Positions 11,877 to 21,492 of a stretch of 64,000 bases of DNA are shown one piece after another; the stretch's first letter is position 1; each line of letters opens with the position of its first letter. This DNA comes from Helianthus annuus (taxonomy: Eukaryota > Streptophyta > Magnoliopsida > Asterales > Asteraceae). Location: positions 78,117,392 through 78,181,391 of the forward strand of contig NC_035444.2 of assembly GCF_002127325.2 (NCBI RefSeq). Reading direction: 5' to 3'. Both the position numbers and the translations under genes were made by a program. The notes beneath the pieces are model-generated. The model made no database searches, was not told the origin of the DNA, and saw only the letters and a list, made by a program, of their open reading frames with translations.

Positions 11877-12070
11877 AGGAGGAGGAGTTCTTGTCATTTT
11901 AGCTGCTATTCTTCTGATTTTCTACACTTTCTTCACTTTTTCAAAAGTTTTCCACGTTAAAACAAGCTCAAAATCACACAGTACACTCGGAATCATGAAT
12001 TAACAAATCCTTGAAGTTTTCAGATCTAAAATCAAAGTAGAAACCAAGATTTTAGGTGATTTGTTCATTC

Positions 12071-12400
12071 AGGATCGCTCAAAAAATGACGTAAGATTCT
12101 GAACCGCTCTTGTGACTGTTTTTGGACCGCTCGAAATATCAGTTTTTGAATCGCTCATACGTACACGTGTGGATCGCTCGAACGAAAAACAGTTGGACCG
12201 CTCGAGCTAAAAGTCTTGGACCGCTCGAACGTATCGTTGTGAACCGCTCGAATTGATAGCTTTTGGATCGCTTATTTGGTAACCTGGTCAGATCGCTCGA
12301 ACTGTTTTTGTACTTGGACCGCTCCAAAGAATATAGATTGGACCGCTTATTAGATCAATCATTTGGACCGCTCATTGAGATAGTATATTTCAGTCGCTTT
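12071..12400 (+). repeat. Iterated GGAYCGCTY motif in the 5' leader of copy A, period about 24 bp
   Basis: The CGCT core occurs at 12076, 12105, 12128, 12152, 12175, 12199, 12222, 12245, 12269, 12294, 12320, 12344, 12369 and 12394. Most units read GGACCGCTCGAA or GGATCGCTTAT; the spacers are unrelated. The array ends about 60 bp before the Gag ATG. The same motif is in this element's LTR upstream of the TATA box. Confidence 0.9.
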
Positions 12401-12458
12401 TGTGAACAGATTGCTAATATTTGAAAATTGCTGAGAATTTGTGAAAAATTTGTGAACA

Positions 12459-14336
12459 ATGGATACGGAATTTTATAATGCTTTTGCTACCCCGGTCTCG
12501 ATTACTCAAAATGCTTTGATTGAAAATGAAACCGGAACGTCTCAAAAACCACCGAAACTCATGGATATTGATGATTACAATGTGTGGTCGGAACGATTCG
12601 GAAATTGGGTTGAAGCTTATCATCTTGATGCATGGGAACACACTGAGGAACCATATGTTAAACCAGTTAAAAATGGTGTGCAACTAACACTTCGAGATAT
12701 GAGTACAGATGAGAAAAAGAAGTATCGAGATGAGAAATTGATGGTCAGTCTACTTCAGCAAGCGATAAAAGAAGATATTTTGATACTGCTTCAACATGAT
12801 GGAACTGCATATTCGATTTGGACAGAATTGGAAGCAAAGTTTACGGGAAGTGATGATATGTTAAAAAACAAAATGTCTCTCATGAAGAAAGAATTTGACT
12901 TGTTTCGGGGATTGAAAAATGAAACCACCAAACAAATTATTGATAGATATTGTAACTTGGTGAGAAATATGACAAAGTTAGGTGTTAAGAAAGATACTGA
13001 CGAATTAATTGAAAAACTTGCAGATGCGCTTCCATATGAAATCTGGGGAACATTTTTGATGATGCTGAAGTCCAACAAAGCAGAATACAAAAAGATGAAA
13101 CTAGGGGACTTCAGAAAGCATTTGGAAGCTCAAGAAATGGAGCAGAGAAAGATCGCTAGGATGAAGAACTACGATGGAGAGCAGGATATCAGTCTGTACT
13201 ACAAGCATGGTGCTAATGATTCAACAAAGTTTTCTCCTAAGATCGAAACTGCTTACAGTGTTAAAGATTCTGCTGAGAAGACGGCATCTCAGGGATCAAG
13301 CAGCAGCACAAGATTTTCATCTTTCGATCCTAAGATCTCTGTAACAAAGAATGGTAGAAAACTTCAGTGTAACATTGTGTTTAGCCTTGAAAATGATCAA
13401 GACTACACTGAAGATATTGCAAAAAATCAAATGTCTTTGTTAGGGATGATTTTAGAATCTTATAGTTGTTTTGTTGCAGGAAAGATCGGAAATCCAATGC
13501 TCATGAAAGAGGATTACGATCAAATTGATTCTGAAGAAATGGAATTGATGGATATAAAATGGTGTATGGCGACTGTGATGAGACGCGCTGAAAAGTTTAA
13601 ACAAATTACCGGCCGTGATGATTTTCGTGATGCAAACGTTTCAGCTTTAGGTTTTGACAAATCTAAAGTTACATGTTTTCGTTGCAGGGAGAAGGGGCAT
13701 TTCAAGAGGGAATGCAAAAACCGTGAAGCTACCGGTGCTCAGAATCCTTTCGGAAACAATGATTATCACAAGAAGGCCATCTATCATCAAATCACTCAAC
13801 CATCACAGCAGCATCAGGCACAAACGGCTCATGGAAGAGATGTGGCAGATAAAAGAGCATGTGTTGTTAGTCAGGGAAAATATGATAATTTTACCTGGGA
13901 AAAGTATCTTCCGAAAGAAAGCAAAGTGTGTTTAGCTGAACAAAATGACGAGAAGTTGGCTGAAGGATTTACTTGGGATGATTTTTGTACAGATCAAGAC
14001 TTTATGGCCAAAAATACTTCTCATGCTTTCTTTGCTAATGCTTATGATTTGAAATGTGCAGAAAGATGCAGAAAAGTCATGGAAGCTGCTGAAGAGAGAC
14101 GAAGAAAGATCATAGAGGAGGCAGAAGAGGAAGAGAGATTGAAGGAAGAAGCAAAAGATGAGAAATTGAGAAGAGCTCAATTTTTAAATTCAAACAGGAC
14201 AGTGAAAGAGGTTCCTGAATTTGAAATTAAAGTGGATGCTGAACCAGTCTTGGTCCAAGAAAAATGCATGAACTGTGATTCGCTGATTAAGCAGAACAAT
14301 GAGCTGTTGCACAATATTCACAAGTTGAAGCTATGA
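12459..14336 (+). CDS. Gag-like protein of copy A, N-terminal part (625 residues)
   Basis: The ATG at 12459 is the first after the leader array and matches the start of copy B (MDNEFYNAF). Residues about 30-230 form a copia-type Gag core (UBN2/DUF4219-like: WSERFGNWVEAYHLDAWE ... LKNKMSLMKKEFDLFRG ... LADALPYEIWGTFL). A CCHC knuckle CFRCREKGHFKREC lies near 406-419. A highly charged coiled-coil segment (EERRRKIIEEAEEEERLKEE) lies near 545-565. The frame ends in ...LHNIHKLKL, overlapping the next ATG as ATGA. Comparison with copy B shows why: about 64 bp were lost between short repeats (AAGTTGAAG / AAGCTGAAG), which shifts the frame. The original protein continued into the next ORF, about 1200 residues in total. 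Gag forms the particle and binds RNA; no enzyme domain follows. Confidence 0.85.
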   Translation: MDTEFYNAFATPVSITQNALIENETGTSQKPPKLMDIDDYNVWSERFGNWVEAYHLDAWEHTEEPYVKPVKNGVQLTLRDMSTDEKKKYRDEKLMVSLLQQAIKEDILILLQHDGTAYSIWTELEAKFTGSDDMLKNKMSLMKKEFDLFRGLKNETTKQIIDRYCNLVRNMTKLGVKKDTDELIEKLADALPYEIWGTFLMMLKSNKAEYKKMKLGDFRKHLEAQEMEQRKIARMKNYDGEQDISLYYKHGANDSTKFSPKIETAYSVKDSAEKTASQGSSSSTRFSSFDPKISVTKNGRKLQCNIVFSLENDQDYTEDIAKNQMSLLGMILESYSCFVAGKIGNPMLMKEDYDQIDSEEMELMDIKWCMATVMRRAEKFKQITGRDDFRDANVSALGFDKSKVTCFRCREKGHFKRECKNREATGAQNPFGNNDYHKKAIYHQITQPSQQHQAQTAHGRDVADKRACVVSQGKYDNFTWEKYLPKESKVCLAEQNDEKLAEGFTWDDFCTDQDFMAKNTSHAFFANAYDLKCAERCRKVMEAAEERRRKIIEEAEEEERLKEEAKDEKLRRAQFLNSNRTVKEVPEFEIKVDAEPVLVQEKCMNCDSLIKQNNELLHNIHKLKL

Positions 14337-16033
14337 ATACTTTGAAGATAGTTTACCTAAGACAGCTTGATACGGCGAACTATAACATAAAGAAATGTGC
14401 AGATCTCGAGCTTGAGTTGGCAACACAAAAGATAGAAACTGAAAAGGTAAAGAAATTATTAGACAGTTACTCATGTTCTACTTTTGTTGTTGACACGATT
14501 TATCCAGTTGTGAAAGATTTGAAGACATTTGAAGAAGTGATGATATTTGAAGAAGAAAAATCCGTGACAAAAGATGAAGAAAAATTGAAGACTTCTGGTA
14601 AGAAACCGAGTGTATCCTATAACCGATGTCCGCCCCCGGTCGAAAATGGATATTCACCTCGAAATCCAAATTCAGAAAGAGTCAATCAAGCAATCAATTT
14701 GAAATGGGAGTCTGGGTCGTCGGATAACTTACCAGAAAGTATTGATGTCACATATACGTCATCAGACACTGATCATGAGTCAAAGCTGATAAAAAGTATG
14801 GTCGATCAGGTGTTAGACACAGATGACAATGAGGAATCAAAACCGAAGTCAAAACCCGAGTCAAAGTCTGGGTCCAGTGCGTCAAAGCAAACAGTCAAAA
14901 AGGACAAACGGGTTTATGATAAAGAGTTTTTACTTTCGAAATCTAATTTGAATGATGAATCAGTCAAAGTGGGATATACTTTGAAAGGTTCTGACAAATT
15001 ATATTCAGATGAAAGTTTTCCAATAAGAAGTGTCAGATTTGAAATGATTCAAAAGGTTTTCAAATTAACAGAAATTAATATTTCTGATATAAATGATTTC
15101 AATCTTAATGGAAAACCTAAACAATACACTTCAAGAGATCAACAAAGAATCAACAAGAAAATGGGTTACAATTATGGTTATAGTTTCCAAAAGAAACCAG
15201 ACCATGATCGTAATTACAAAAAGAAAGGTCTTGGTTTTATTTCACATAAAAACTATAAAAATGAAAAAGTTTATAAACCAAAAACAATGTTTGTTGCAGG
15301 AAAAACAACAGAAGCTGAAAAAGAGAAATCATTCAGAAATCAGACAAATCAAGAATTCCTTGCTAAGAAGCAAGAGGGCATGAAGAAGAAAGAAGACCCG
15401 AAGAAGGTTGAAAAGAGATCTTGTTTTCAGTGTAAAGCTGTGGGTCATGTTGCAAAAGATTGTCCAAAGACATTTCGACCAAAACAAGAAGTCTCAAGAA
15501 AAATGAAAGAAAAAGTTGTTGAGAAGATTGAACTGTCAACCCGGAAGTTCACAGGCTTTGAGAATTCGACTTATGAAAAAGGAGAATCTTCAAAGAGTGC
15601 TTTTAAAAGAATAGACAATGCCACAAATCAGAAATGGGTTGTAAAAGGTTCAGGTAACAAGTCTGGTGATGAATCTGATTCCATAAAATCAGAGGAGCCA
15701 CGTGTTGAGAAAGAGATTGTAAAGAAGGTTTCAAAAGTGGACGATGTGACTTTTCCGCCACTAAGTGCTAAAAATTATAAATCTAAAATCGGAAAAGTTG
15801 AGATTTCACATCAGTTTTATTCTGACAAAAAGAAAATTGATGTTGAAAAAACTTTCAATGGAAATGTAAAACGCATCTTTGGAAAAATGGTCAGTGGTAA
15901 GGCCCAAAGCATTCAGGATTTTTATGCTTCCAAAGGATGGGTTTACAGGTCGGTTGAAAGAAACAATGAAAACAATGATGAGGGTACACCCAAGGAAGGT
16001 CAGGCTTGGGTGGATATATTTTTCCAAGAATGA
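14333..16033 (+). CDS. Gag-like protein of copy A, C-terminal part, first duplicate (566 residues)
   Basis: This is the continuation of the Gag frame after the small deletion described for 12459-14336. It begins MNTLKIVYLRQLDTANYNIKKC (a coiled-coil-like stretch), then an acidic Ser-rich region (YTSSDTDHESK near 138-150), then a Lys/Asn-rich basic region, then a second CCHC knuckle CFQCKAVGHVAKDC at 364-377. The tail ends GQAWVDIFFQE. This C-terminal half matches copy B closely over its whole length. As a separate ORF it probably has no proper translation start. No protease, integrase or RT follows the stop; only noncoding sequence does. Confidence 0.8.
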   Translation: MNTLKIVYLRQLDTANYNIKKCADLELELATQKIETEKVKKLLDSYSCSTFVVDTIYPVVKDLKTFEEVMIFEEEKSVTKDEEKLKTSGKKPSVSYNRCPPPVENGYSPRNPNSERVNQAINLKWESGSSDNLPESIDVTYTSSDTDHESKLIKSMVDQVLDTDDNEESKPKSKPESKSGSSASKQTVKKDKRVYDKEFLLSKSNLNDESVKVGYTLKGSDKLYSDESFPIRSVRFEMIQKVFKLTEINISDINDFNLNGKPKQYTSRDQQRINKKMGYNYGYSFQKKPDHDRNYKKKGLGFISHKNYKNEKVYKPKTMFVAGKTTEAEKEKSFRNQTNQEFLAKKQEGMKKKEDPKKVEKRSCFQCKAVGHVAKDCPKTFRPKQEVSRKMKEKVVEKIELSTRKFTGFENSTYEKGESSKSAFKRIDNATNQKWVVKGSGNKSGDESDSIKSEEPRVEKEIVKKVSKVDDVTFPPLSAKNYKSKIGKVEISHQFYSDKKKIDVEKTFNGNVKRIFGKMVSGKAQSIQDFYASKGWVYRSVERNNENNDEGTPKEGQAWVDIFFQE

Positions 16034-17700
16034 AAACCTGACTTGCCGGAGATCCTAAGTTGGTATTGTGGATCATGAATCAGCATCTTTCTAAATCTGT
16101 GTTTGAGAAGTTGCAGGACTTGCCAGAACTCCCAGGTTTGTAAGCGAGGAGTATGAATCGGCATCTTGAGAATTCAACCAAACGATGGTAATTGGTTGAA
16201 AAACAGGTTTGAAAGTTTTTAGTTGTGGAATGGAGTTGATTTTATAAGTGGTTAAATCAAGGTCGTTAAATTGGACTTGATTTAATTATTATTCAAGAAT
16301 TTGGTAAACAAAGTGATGATTTGAACCCCATTTTACAAACGGTAAAAACAACGAAATTTATTTTCCGGAAAAACCATTCTGATTAAAACAAACTTGAGTG
16401 TTTTGAAATCATTATGGGAAAATAGTTTGTTGTGAGGGGGAGTTCTGATTGTTTAAGCCAAACGGATGGAGAATTGAAGTATTTCGATATCAGTTGTCAT
16501 GTTCTGTACAGTTTGTTTTCAATTTTCTTTAGATGTATTTGAATTTTAGGGGGAGTAAGATTTTTTTAGAAAATCCAAAAACATCAGAAAATTTGAAAAA
16601 AACAAAAACATGATAAAATTGAAAAATGAGTTTTGTTGCGAAAAAGAGGAAATGATAGTACATCAGTGGACTATCACAGCACGCTAAAGATTTGTAAAGT
16701 CAAAATTTGATAAACAATCTTACTGAGGATGTGTCAGTAGATTTTCGCACACTTAGTAAATTGAAACGAGATATAAACCTAAATCAAACTTGCTTAATTC
16801 GTGGGTAACTATTCTTAGATATATAGGTAACCCCCGAAATCTTGTTTGAAAGGTCCCGTATTCTGAGATACTAGGTCTTTATGCTCAGTGATATCTGGGG
16901 TATTATTCCGGGACTTCTGCTGTACGGAAGTACTGACCTAGTCCCCGAATAATACTTTCTGCAAAAAGCTTTGAAACATAAGCGCCGCCCTCAGCAAACT
17001 GATTAAACAATAAAATTGATAATCTTTGCTGTTGTAAAAAAGATCCTCTAAAGGGGACCCACTAAAAGTCGAGCCGTCATCTCTCTACTGAACGGAAGTT
17101 CTGACCTGAGCTCTCACGGTTTCGCATCTACCCCTTTATAGATATCATCTGTGGTATACTCACTTGTAAGACTGAATATTTGGGATCTGGATACGGGAGT
17201 ATATTCAAGTGGAGTGATACACAATTAAGTTTAAGTCTCTAAAATATTAATATCGTATCTCGAATCGATTGAAATTTGTGTTGAAGATTTAAGTGGACAA
17301 ACATACTGACAATCTAGGTAAATTGTTTAGAACATAATATGTAATCAAGCTTAACGGTGTTTGTGATATGTTTCATAACTGAAATGATCCTCTTGCACAA
17401 ACTCACAAAAATATTGTTTGTAAATATTTCATTTTCCGCATTTACTTTCATTCAGAAAATTCAAAAAGATTTTTCGTGTGTTTTAGCATAAATTTTGAAA
17501 AATCAAAAAGATTTTCGACAACTGATGTTGAGATGCTGATTTTCAAAGTTTAAAGTGCTAAACTTGATGAACTGGTTTGGGGAATGTTTGTGTGTAGATG
17601 GCAAAGTTGTTTTGATAAAAACCAGTAATTATTTCTTGAATGCAAAATCATTATTGTTTTGGTTCAACATAGTTTCTAAATTGTTGAAAAGTTTTAATAT
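16034..17700 (+). other. 3' noncoding region of copy A, first duplicate
   Basis: No coding frame is recognisable. The region is clearly conserved with copy B (50732-52300), including several GGGGGAGT purine runs (internal polypurine-tract-like sites, as in SIRE elements) and a structured segment at 16870-16955 described separately. In an autonomous copia element protease, integrase and RT would follow Gag; nothing of them remains. Confidence 0.75.
16870..16955 (+). other. Conserved RNA-structure candidate (pseudoknot), copy A first unit
   Basis: ACTAGGTC (16870-16877) can pair with GACCTAGT (16935-16942). GTATTATTCCGGG (16900-16912) can pair with CCCCGAATAATAC (16943-16955), with one C-C mismatch. 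ACTTC (16913-16917) can pair with GAAGT (16927-16931). The first two helices cross, giving H-type pseudoknot topology. Copy B (51520-51605) keeps all three. At one pair of the long stem U-A becomes C-G (16907:16948 versus 51557:51598), and another becomes U-G. Confidence 0.6.
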
Positions 17701-17727
17701 TTGAAAAGTTTTAAATCGTATGATACA

Positions 17728-19482
17728 ATGAACAGAGAAATCAACAAATATACAGATTCTGATGGTGAACAAGCTGAAGCTATGAATACTTTGAAGATAG
17801 TTTACCTAAGACAGCTTGATACGGCGAACTATAACATAAAGAAATGTGCAGATCTCGAGCTTGAGTTGGCAACACAAAAGATAGAAACTGAAAAGGTAAA
17901 GAAATTATTAGACAGTTACTCATGTTCTACTTTTGTTGTTGACACGATTTATCCAGTTGTGAAAGATTTGAAGACATTTGAAGAAGTGATGATATTTGAA
18001 GAAGAAAAATCCGTGACAAAAGATGAAGAAAAATTGAAGACTTCTGGTAAGAAACCGAGTGTATCCTATAACCGATGTCCGCCCCCGGTCGAAAATGGAT
18101 ATTCACCTCGAAATCCAAATTCAGAAAGAGTCAATCAAGCAATCAATTTGAAATGGGAGTCTGGGTCGTCGGATAACTTACCAGAAAGTATTGATGTCAC
18201 ATATACGTCATCAGACACTGATCATGAGTCAAAGCTGATAAAAAGTATGGTCGATCAGGTGTTAGACACAGATGACAATGAGGAATCAAAACCGAAGTCA
18301 AAACCCGAGTCAAAGTCTGGGTCCAGTGCGTCAAAGCAAACAGTCAAAAAGGACAAACGGGTTTATGATAAAGAGTTTTTACTTTCGAAATCTAATTTGA
18401 ATGATGAATCAGTCAAAGTGGGATATACTTTGAAAGGTTCTGACAAATTATATTCAGATGAAAGTTTTCCAATAAGAAGTGTCAGATTTGAAATGATTCA
18501 AAAGGTTTTCAAATTAACAGAAATTAATATTTCTGATATAAATGATTTCAATCTTAATGGAAAACCTAAACAATACACTTCAAGAGATCAACAAAGAATC
18601 AACAAGAAAATGGGTTACAATTATGGTTATAGTTTCCAAAAGAAACCAGACCATGATCGTAATTACAAAAAGAAAGGTCTTGGTTTTATTTCACATAAAA
18701 ACTATAAAAATGAAAAAGTTTATAAACCAAAAACAATGTTTGTTGCAGGAAAAACAACAGAAGCTGAAAAAGAGAAATCATTCAGAAATCAGACAAATCA
18801 AGAATTCCTTGCTAAGAAGCAAGAGGGCATGAAGAAGAAAGAAGACCCGAAGAAGGTTGAAAAGAGATCTTGTTTTCAGTGTAAAGCTGTGGGTCATGTT
18901 GCAAAAGATTGTCCAAAGACATTTCGACCAAAACAAGAAGTCTCAAGAAAAATGAAAGAAAAAGTTGTTGAGAAGATTGAACTGTCAACCCGGAAGTTCA
19001 CAGGCTTTGAGAATTCGACTTATGAAAAAGGAGAATCTTCAAAGAGTGCTTTTAAAAGAATAGACAATGCCACAAATCAGAAATGGGTTGTAAAAGGTTC
19101 AGGTAACAAGTCTGGTGATGAATCTGATTCCATAAAATCAGAGGAGCCACGTGTTGAGAAAGAGATTGTAAAGAAGGTTTCAAAAGTGGACGATGTGACT
19201 TTTCCGCCACTAAGTGCTAAAAATTATAAATCTAAAATCGGAAAAGTTGAGATTTCACATCAGTTTTATTCTGACAAAAAGAAAATTGATGTTGAAAAAA
19301 CTTTCAATGGAAATGTAAAACGCATCTTTGGAAAAATGGTCAGTGGTAAGGCCCAAAGCATTCAGGATTTTTATGCTTCCAAAGGATGGGTTTACAGGTC
19401 GGTTGAAAGAAACAATGAAAACAATGATGAGGGTACACCCAAGGAAGGTCAGGCTTGGGTGGATATATTTTTCCAAGAATGA
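17728..19482 (+). CDS. Gag-like protein of copy A, C-terminal part, second duplicate (584 residues)
   Basis: This is the same coding unit as 14333-16033 with 18 extra N-terminal residues (MNREINKYTDSDGEQAEA) that were deleted in the first unit. From MNTLK onward (ATG at 17782) the protein is identical to the first duplicate, including the CCHC knuckle CFQCKAVGHVAKDC. The frame stays open a little upstream of the ATG but enters the end of the first unit's noncoding region. It has no attached N-terminal Gag core, so it probably makes no functional Gag alone. Confidence 0.78.
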   Translation: MNREINKYTDSDGEQAEAMNTLKIVYLRQLDTANYNIKKCADLELELATQKIETEKVKKLLDSYSCSTFVVDTIYPVVKDLKTFEEVMIFEEEKSVTKDEEKLKTSGKKPSVSYNRCPPPVENGYSPRNPNSERVNQAINLKWESGSSDNLPESIDVTYTSSDTDHESKLIKSMVDQVLDTDDNEESKPKSKPESKSGSSASKQTVKKDKRVYDKEFLLSKSNLNDESVKVGYTLKGSDKLYSDESFPIRSVRFEMIQKVFKLTEINISDINDFNLNGKPKQYTSRDQQRINKKMGYNYGYSFQKKPDHDRNYKKKGLGFISHKNYKNEKVYKPKTMFVAGKTTEAEKEKSFRNQTNQEFLAKKQEGMKKKEDPKKVEKRSCFQCKAVGHVAKDCPKTFRPKQEVSRKMKEKVVEKIELSTRKFTGFENSTYEKGESSKSAFKRIDNATNQKWVVKGSGNKSGDESDSIKSEEPRVEKEIVKKVSKVDDVTFPPLSAKNYKSKIGKVEISHQFYSDKKKIDVEKTFNGNVKRIFGKMVSGKAQSIQDFYASKGWVYRSVERNNENNDEGTPKEGQAWVDIFFQE

Positions 19483-21154
19483 AAACCTGACTTGCCGGAG
19501 ATCCTAAGTTGGTATTGTGGATCATGAATCAGCATCTTTCTAAATCTGTGTTTGAGAAGTTGCAGGACTTGCCAGAACTCCCAGGTTTGTAAGCGAGGAG
19601 TATGAATCGGCATCTTGAGAATTCAACCAAACGATGGTAATTGGTTGAAAAACAGGTTTGAAAGTTTTTAGTTGTGGAATGGAGTTGATTTTATAAGTGG
19701 TTAAATCAAGGTCGTTAAATTGGACTTGATTTAATTATTATTCAAGAATTTGGTAAACAAAGTGATGATTTGAACCCCATTTTACAAACGGTAAAAACAA
19801 CGAAATTTATTTTCCGGAAAAACCATTCTGATTAAAACAAACTTGAGTGTTTTGAAATCATTATGGGAAAATAGTTTGTTGTGAGGGGGAGTTCTGATTG
19901 TTTAAGCCAAACGGATGGAGAATTGAAGTATTTCGATATCAGTTGTCATGTTCTGTACAGTTTGTTTTCAATTTTCTTTAGATGTATTTGAATTTTAGGG
20001 GGAGTAAGATTTTTTTAGAAAATCCAAAAACATCAGAAAATTTGAAAAAAACAAAAACATGATAAAATTGAAAAATGAGTTTTGTTGCGAAAAAGAGGAA
20101 ATGATAGTACATCAGTGGACTATCACAGCACGCTAAAGATTTGTAAAGTCAAAATTTGATAAACAATCTTACTGAGGATGTGTCAGTAGATTTTCGCACA
20201 CTTAGTAAATTGAAACGAGATATAAACCTAAATCAAACTTGCTTAATTCGTGGGTAACTATTCTTAGATATATAGGTAACCCCCGAAATCTTGTTTGAAA
20301 GGTCCCGTATTCTGAGATACTAGGTCTTTATGCTCAGTGATATCTGGGGTATTATTCCGGGACTTCTGCTGTACGGAAGTACTGACCTAGTCCCCGAATA
20401 ATACTTTCTGCAAAAAGCTTTGAAACATAAGCGCCGCCCTCAGCAAACTGATTAAACAATAAAATTGATAATCTTTGCTGTTGTAAAAAAGATCCTCTAA
20501 AGGGGACCCACTAAAAGTCGAGCCGTCATCTCTCTACTGAACGGAAGTTCTGACCTGAGCTCTCACGGTTTCGCATCTACCCCTTTATAGATATCATCTG
20601 TGGTATACTCACTTGTAAGACTGAATATTTGGGATCTGGATACGGGAGTATATTCAAGTGGAGTGATACACAATTAAGTTTAAGTCTCTAAAATATTAAT
20701 ATCGTATCTCGAATCGATTGAAATTTGTGTTGAAGATTTAAGTGGACAAACATACTGACAATCTAGGTAAATTGTTTAGAACATAATATGTAATCAAGCT
20801 TAACGGTGTTTGTGATATGTTTCATAACTGAAATGATCCTCTTGCACAAACTCACAAAAATATTGTTTGTAAATATTTCATTTTCCGCATTTACTTTCAT
20901 TCAGAAAATTCAAAAAGATTTTTCGTGTGTTTTAGCATAAATTTTGAAAAATCAAAAAGATTTTCGACAACTGATGTTGAGATGCTGATTTTCAAAGTTT
21001 AAAGTGCTAAACTTGATGAACTGGTTTGGGGAATGTTTGTGTGTAGATGGCAAAGTTGTTTTGATAAAAACCAGTAATTATTTCTTGAATGCAAAATCAT
21101 TATTGTTTTGGTTCAACATAGTTTCTAAATTGTTGAAAAGTTTTAATATTTGAA
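17775..21154 (+). repeat. Tandem duplication in copy A, second unit
   Basis: This is an identical copy of 14326-17705. It includes the C-terminal Gag frame, the 3' noncoding region and the pseudoknot candidate (20319-20404). Divergence from the first unit begins at 21155, where the sequence continues to the 3' end of the element. Confidence 0.92.
20319..20404 (+). other. Conserved RNA-structure candidate, copy A second unit
   Basis: Identical to 16870-16955 because it lies in the duplicated block; the long-stem arms are at 20349-20361 and 20392-20404. Confidence 0.6.
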
Positions 21155-21492
21155 GAAACTTATGTTTGGGTAGAGATTGTGCAGGTGTTAAAGAGCCAGG
21201 ATACGATTTGAAATCTGGTGGGAGCCTGGTTACGATCTCAGAAACGGTGAAAGATTGAATTCCAGACTACGATCCCAGCTGTGTGAGAGGGGGAGTCTGA
21301 AGACACCGTGTTAACATTGAAGAAAGAAGAGTTTGTTGATGATGGAGATAGAGAACGAAGATTCTTGGAATGACAGATATTTCAGAGGCAGATTGTCGAC
21401 TGATGAAGATTGTAGATAGACATGTGCGAATGCAGACTGGAATGATCTATGAAGACAATTATGAAGACTCCGTCAACATCCGAGGGGGAGTT
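21155..21492 (+). other. 3' end of copy A interior with polypurine tract
   Basis: Noncoding. Purine runs GAGAGGGGGAGTCTGAAG (near 21286-21303) and CCGAGGGGGAGTT (21480-21492) are present. The last one directly precedes the 3' LTR and is the functional polypurine tract. Copy B has the same arrangement before 52729. Confidence 0.8.

Larger units (their letters stand above)
14326..17705 (+). repeat. Tandem duplication in copy A, first unit (3380 bp)
   Basis: It equals 17775-21154 at an offset of 3449; the ORFs in both units encode identical proteins and I saw no base difference. A 69-bp piece (17706-17774) separates the units and is the part of the gag reading frame missing before the first unit. 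Junctions have short homologies (AAGTTGAAG/AAGCTGAAG; TTGAAAAGTTTTAA), as expected from template switching during reverse transcription or from unequal exchange. Confidence 0.92.

Noticed and set aside
12071..12400. Iterons of a replication origin
   Set aside because: They lie in the leader of a plant retrotransposon together with its LTR; no replication protein or AT-rich melting region is associated.
16870..16955. Programmed ribosomal frameshift signal
   Set aside because: The pseudoknot candidate lies about 840 bp after the Gag stop, with no slippery heptamer and no downstream pol frame, so a frameshifting role is unlikely.
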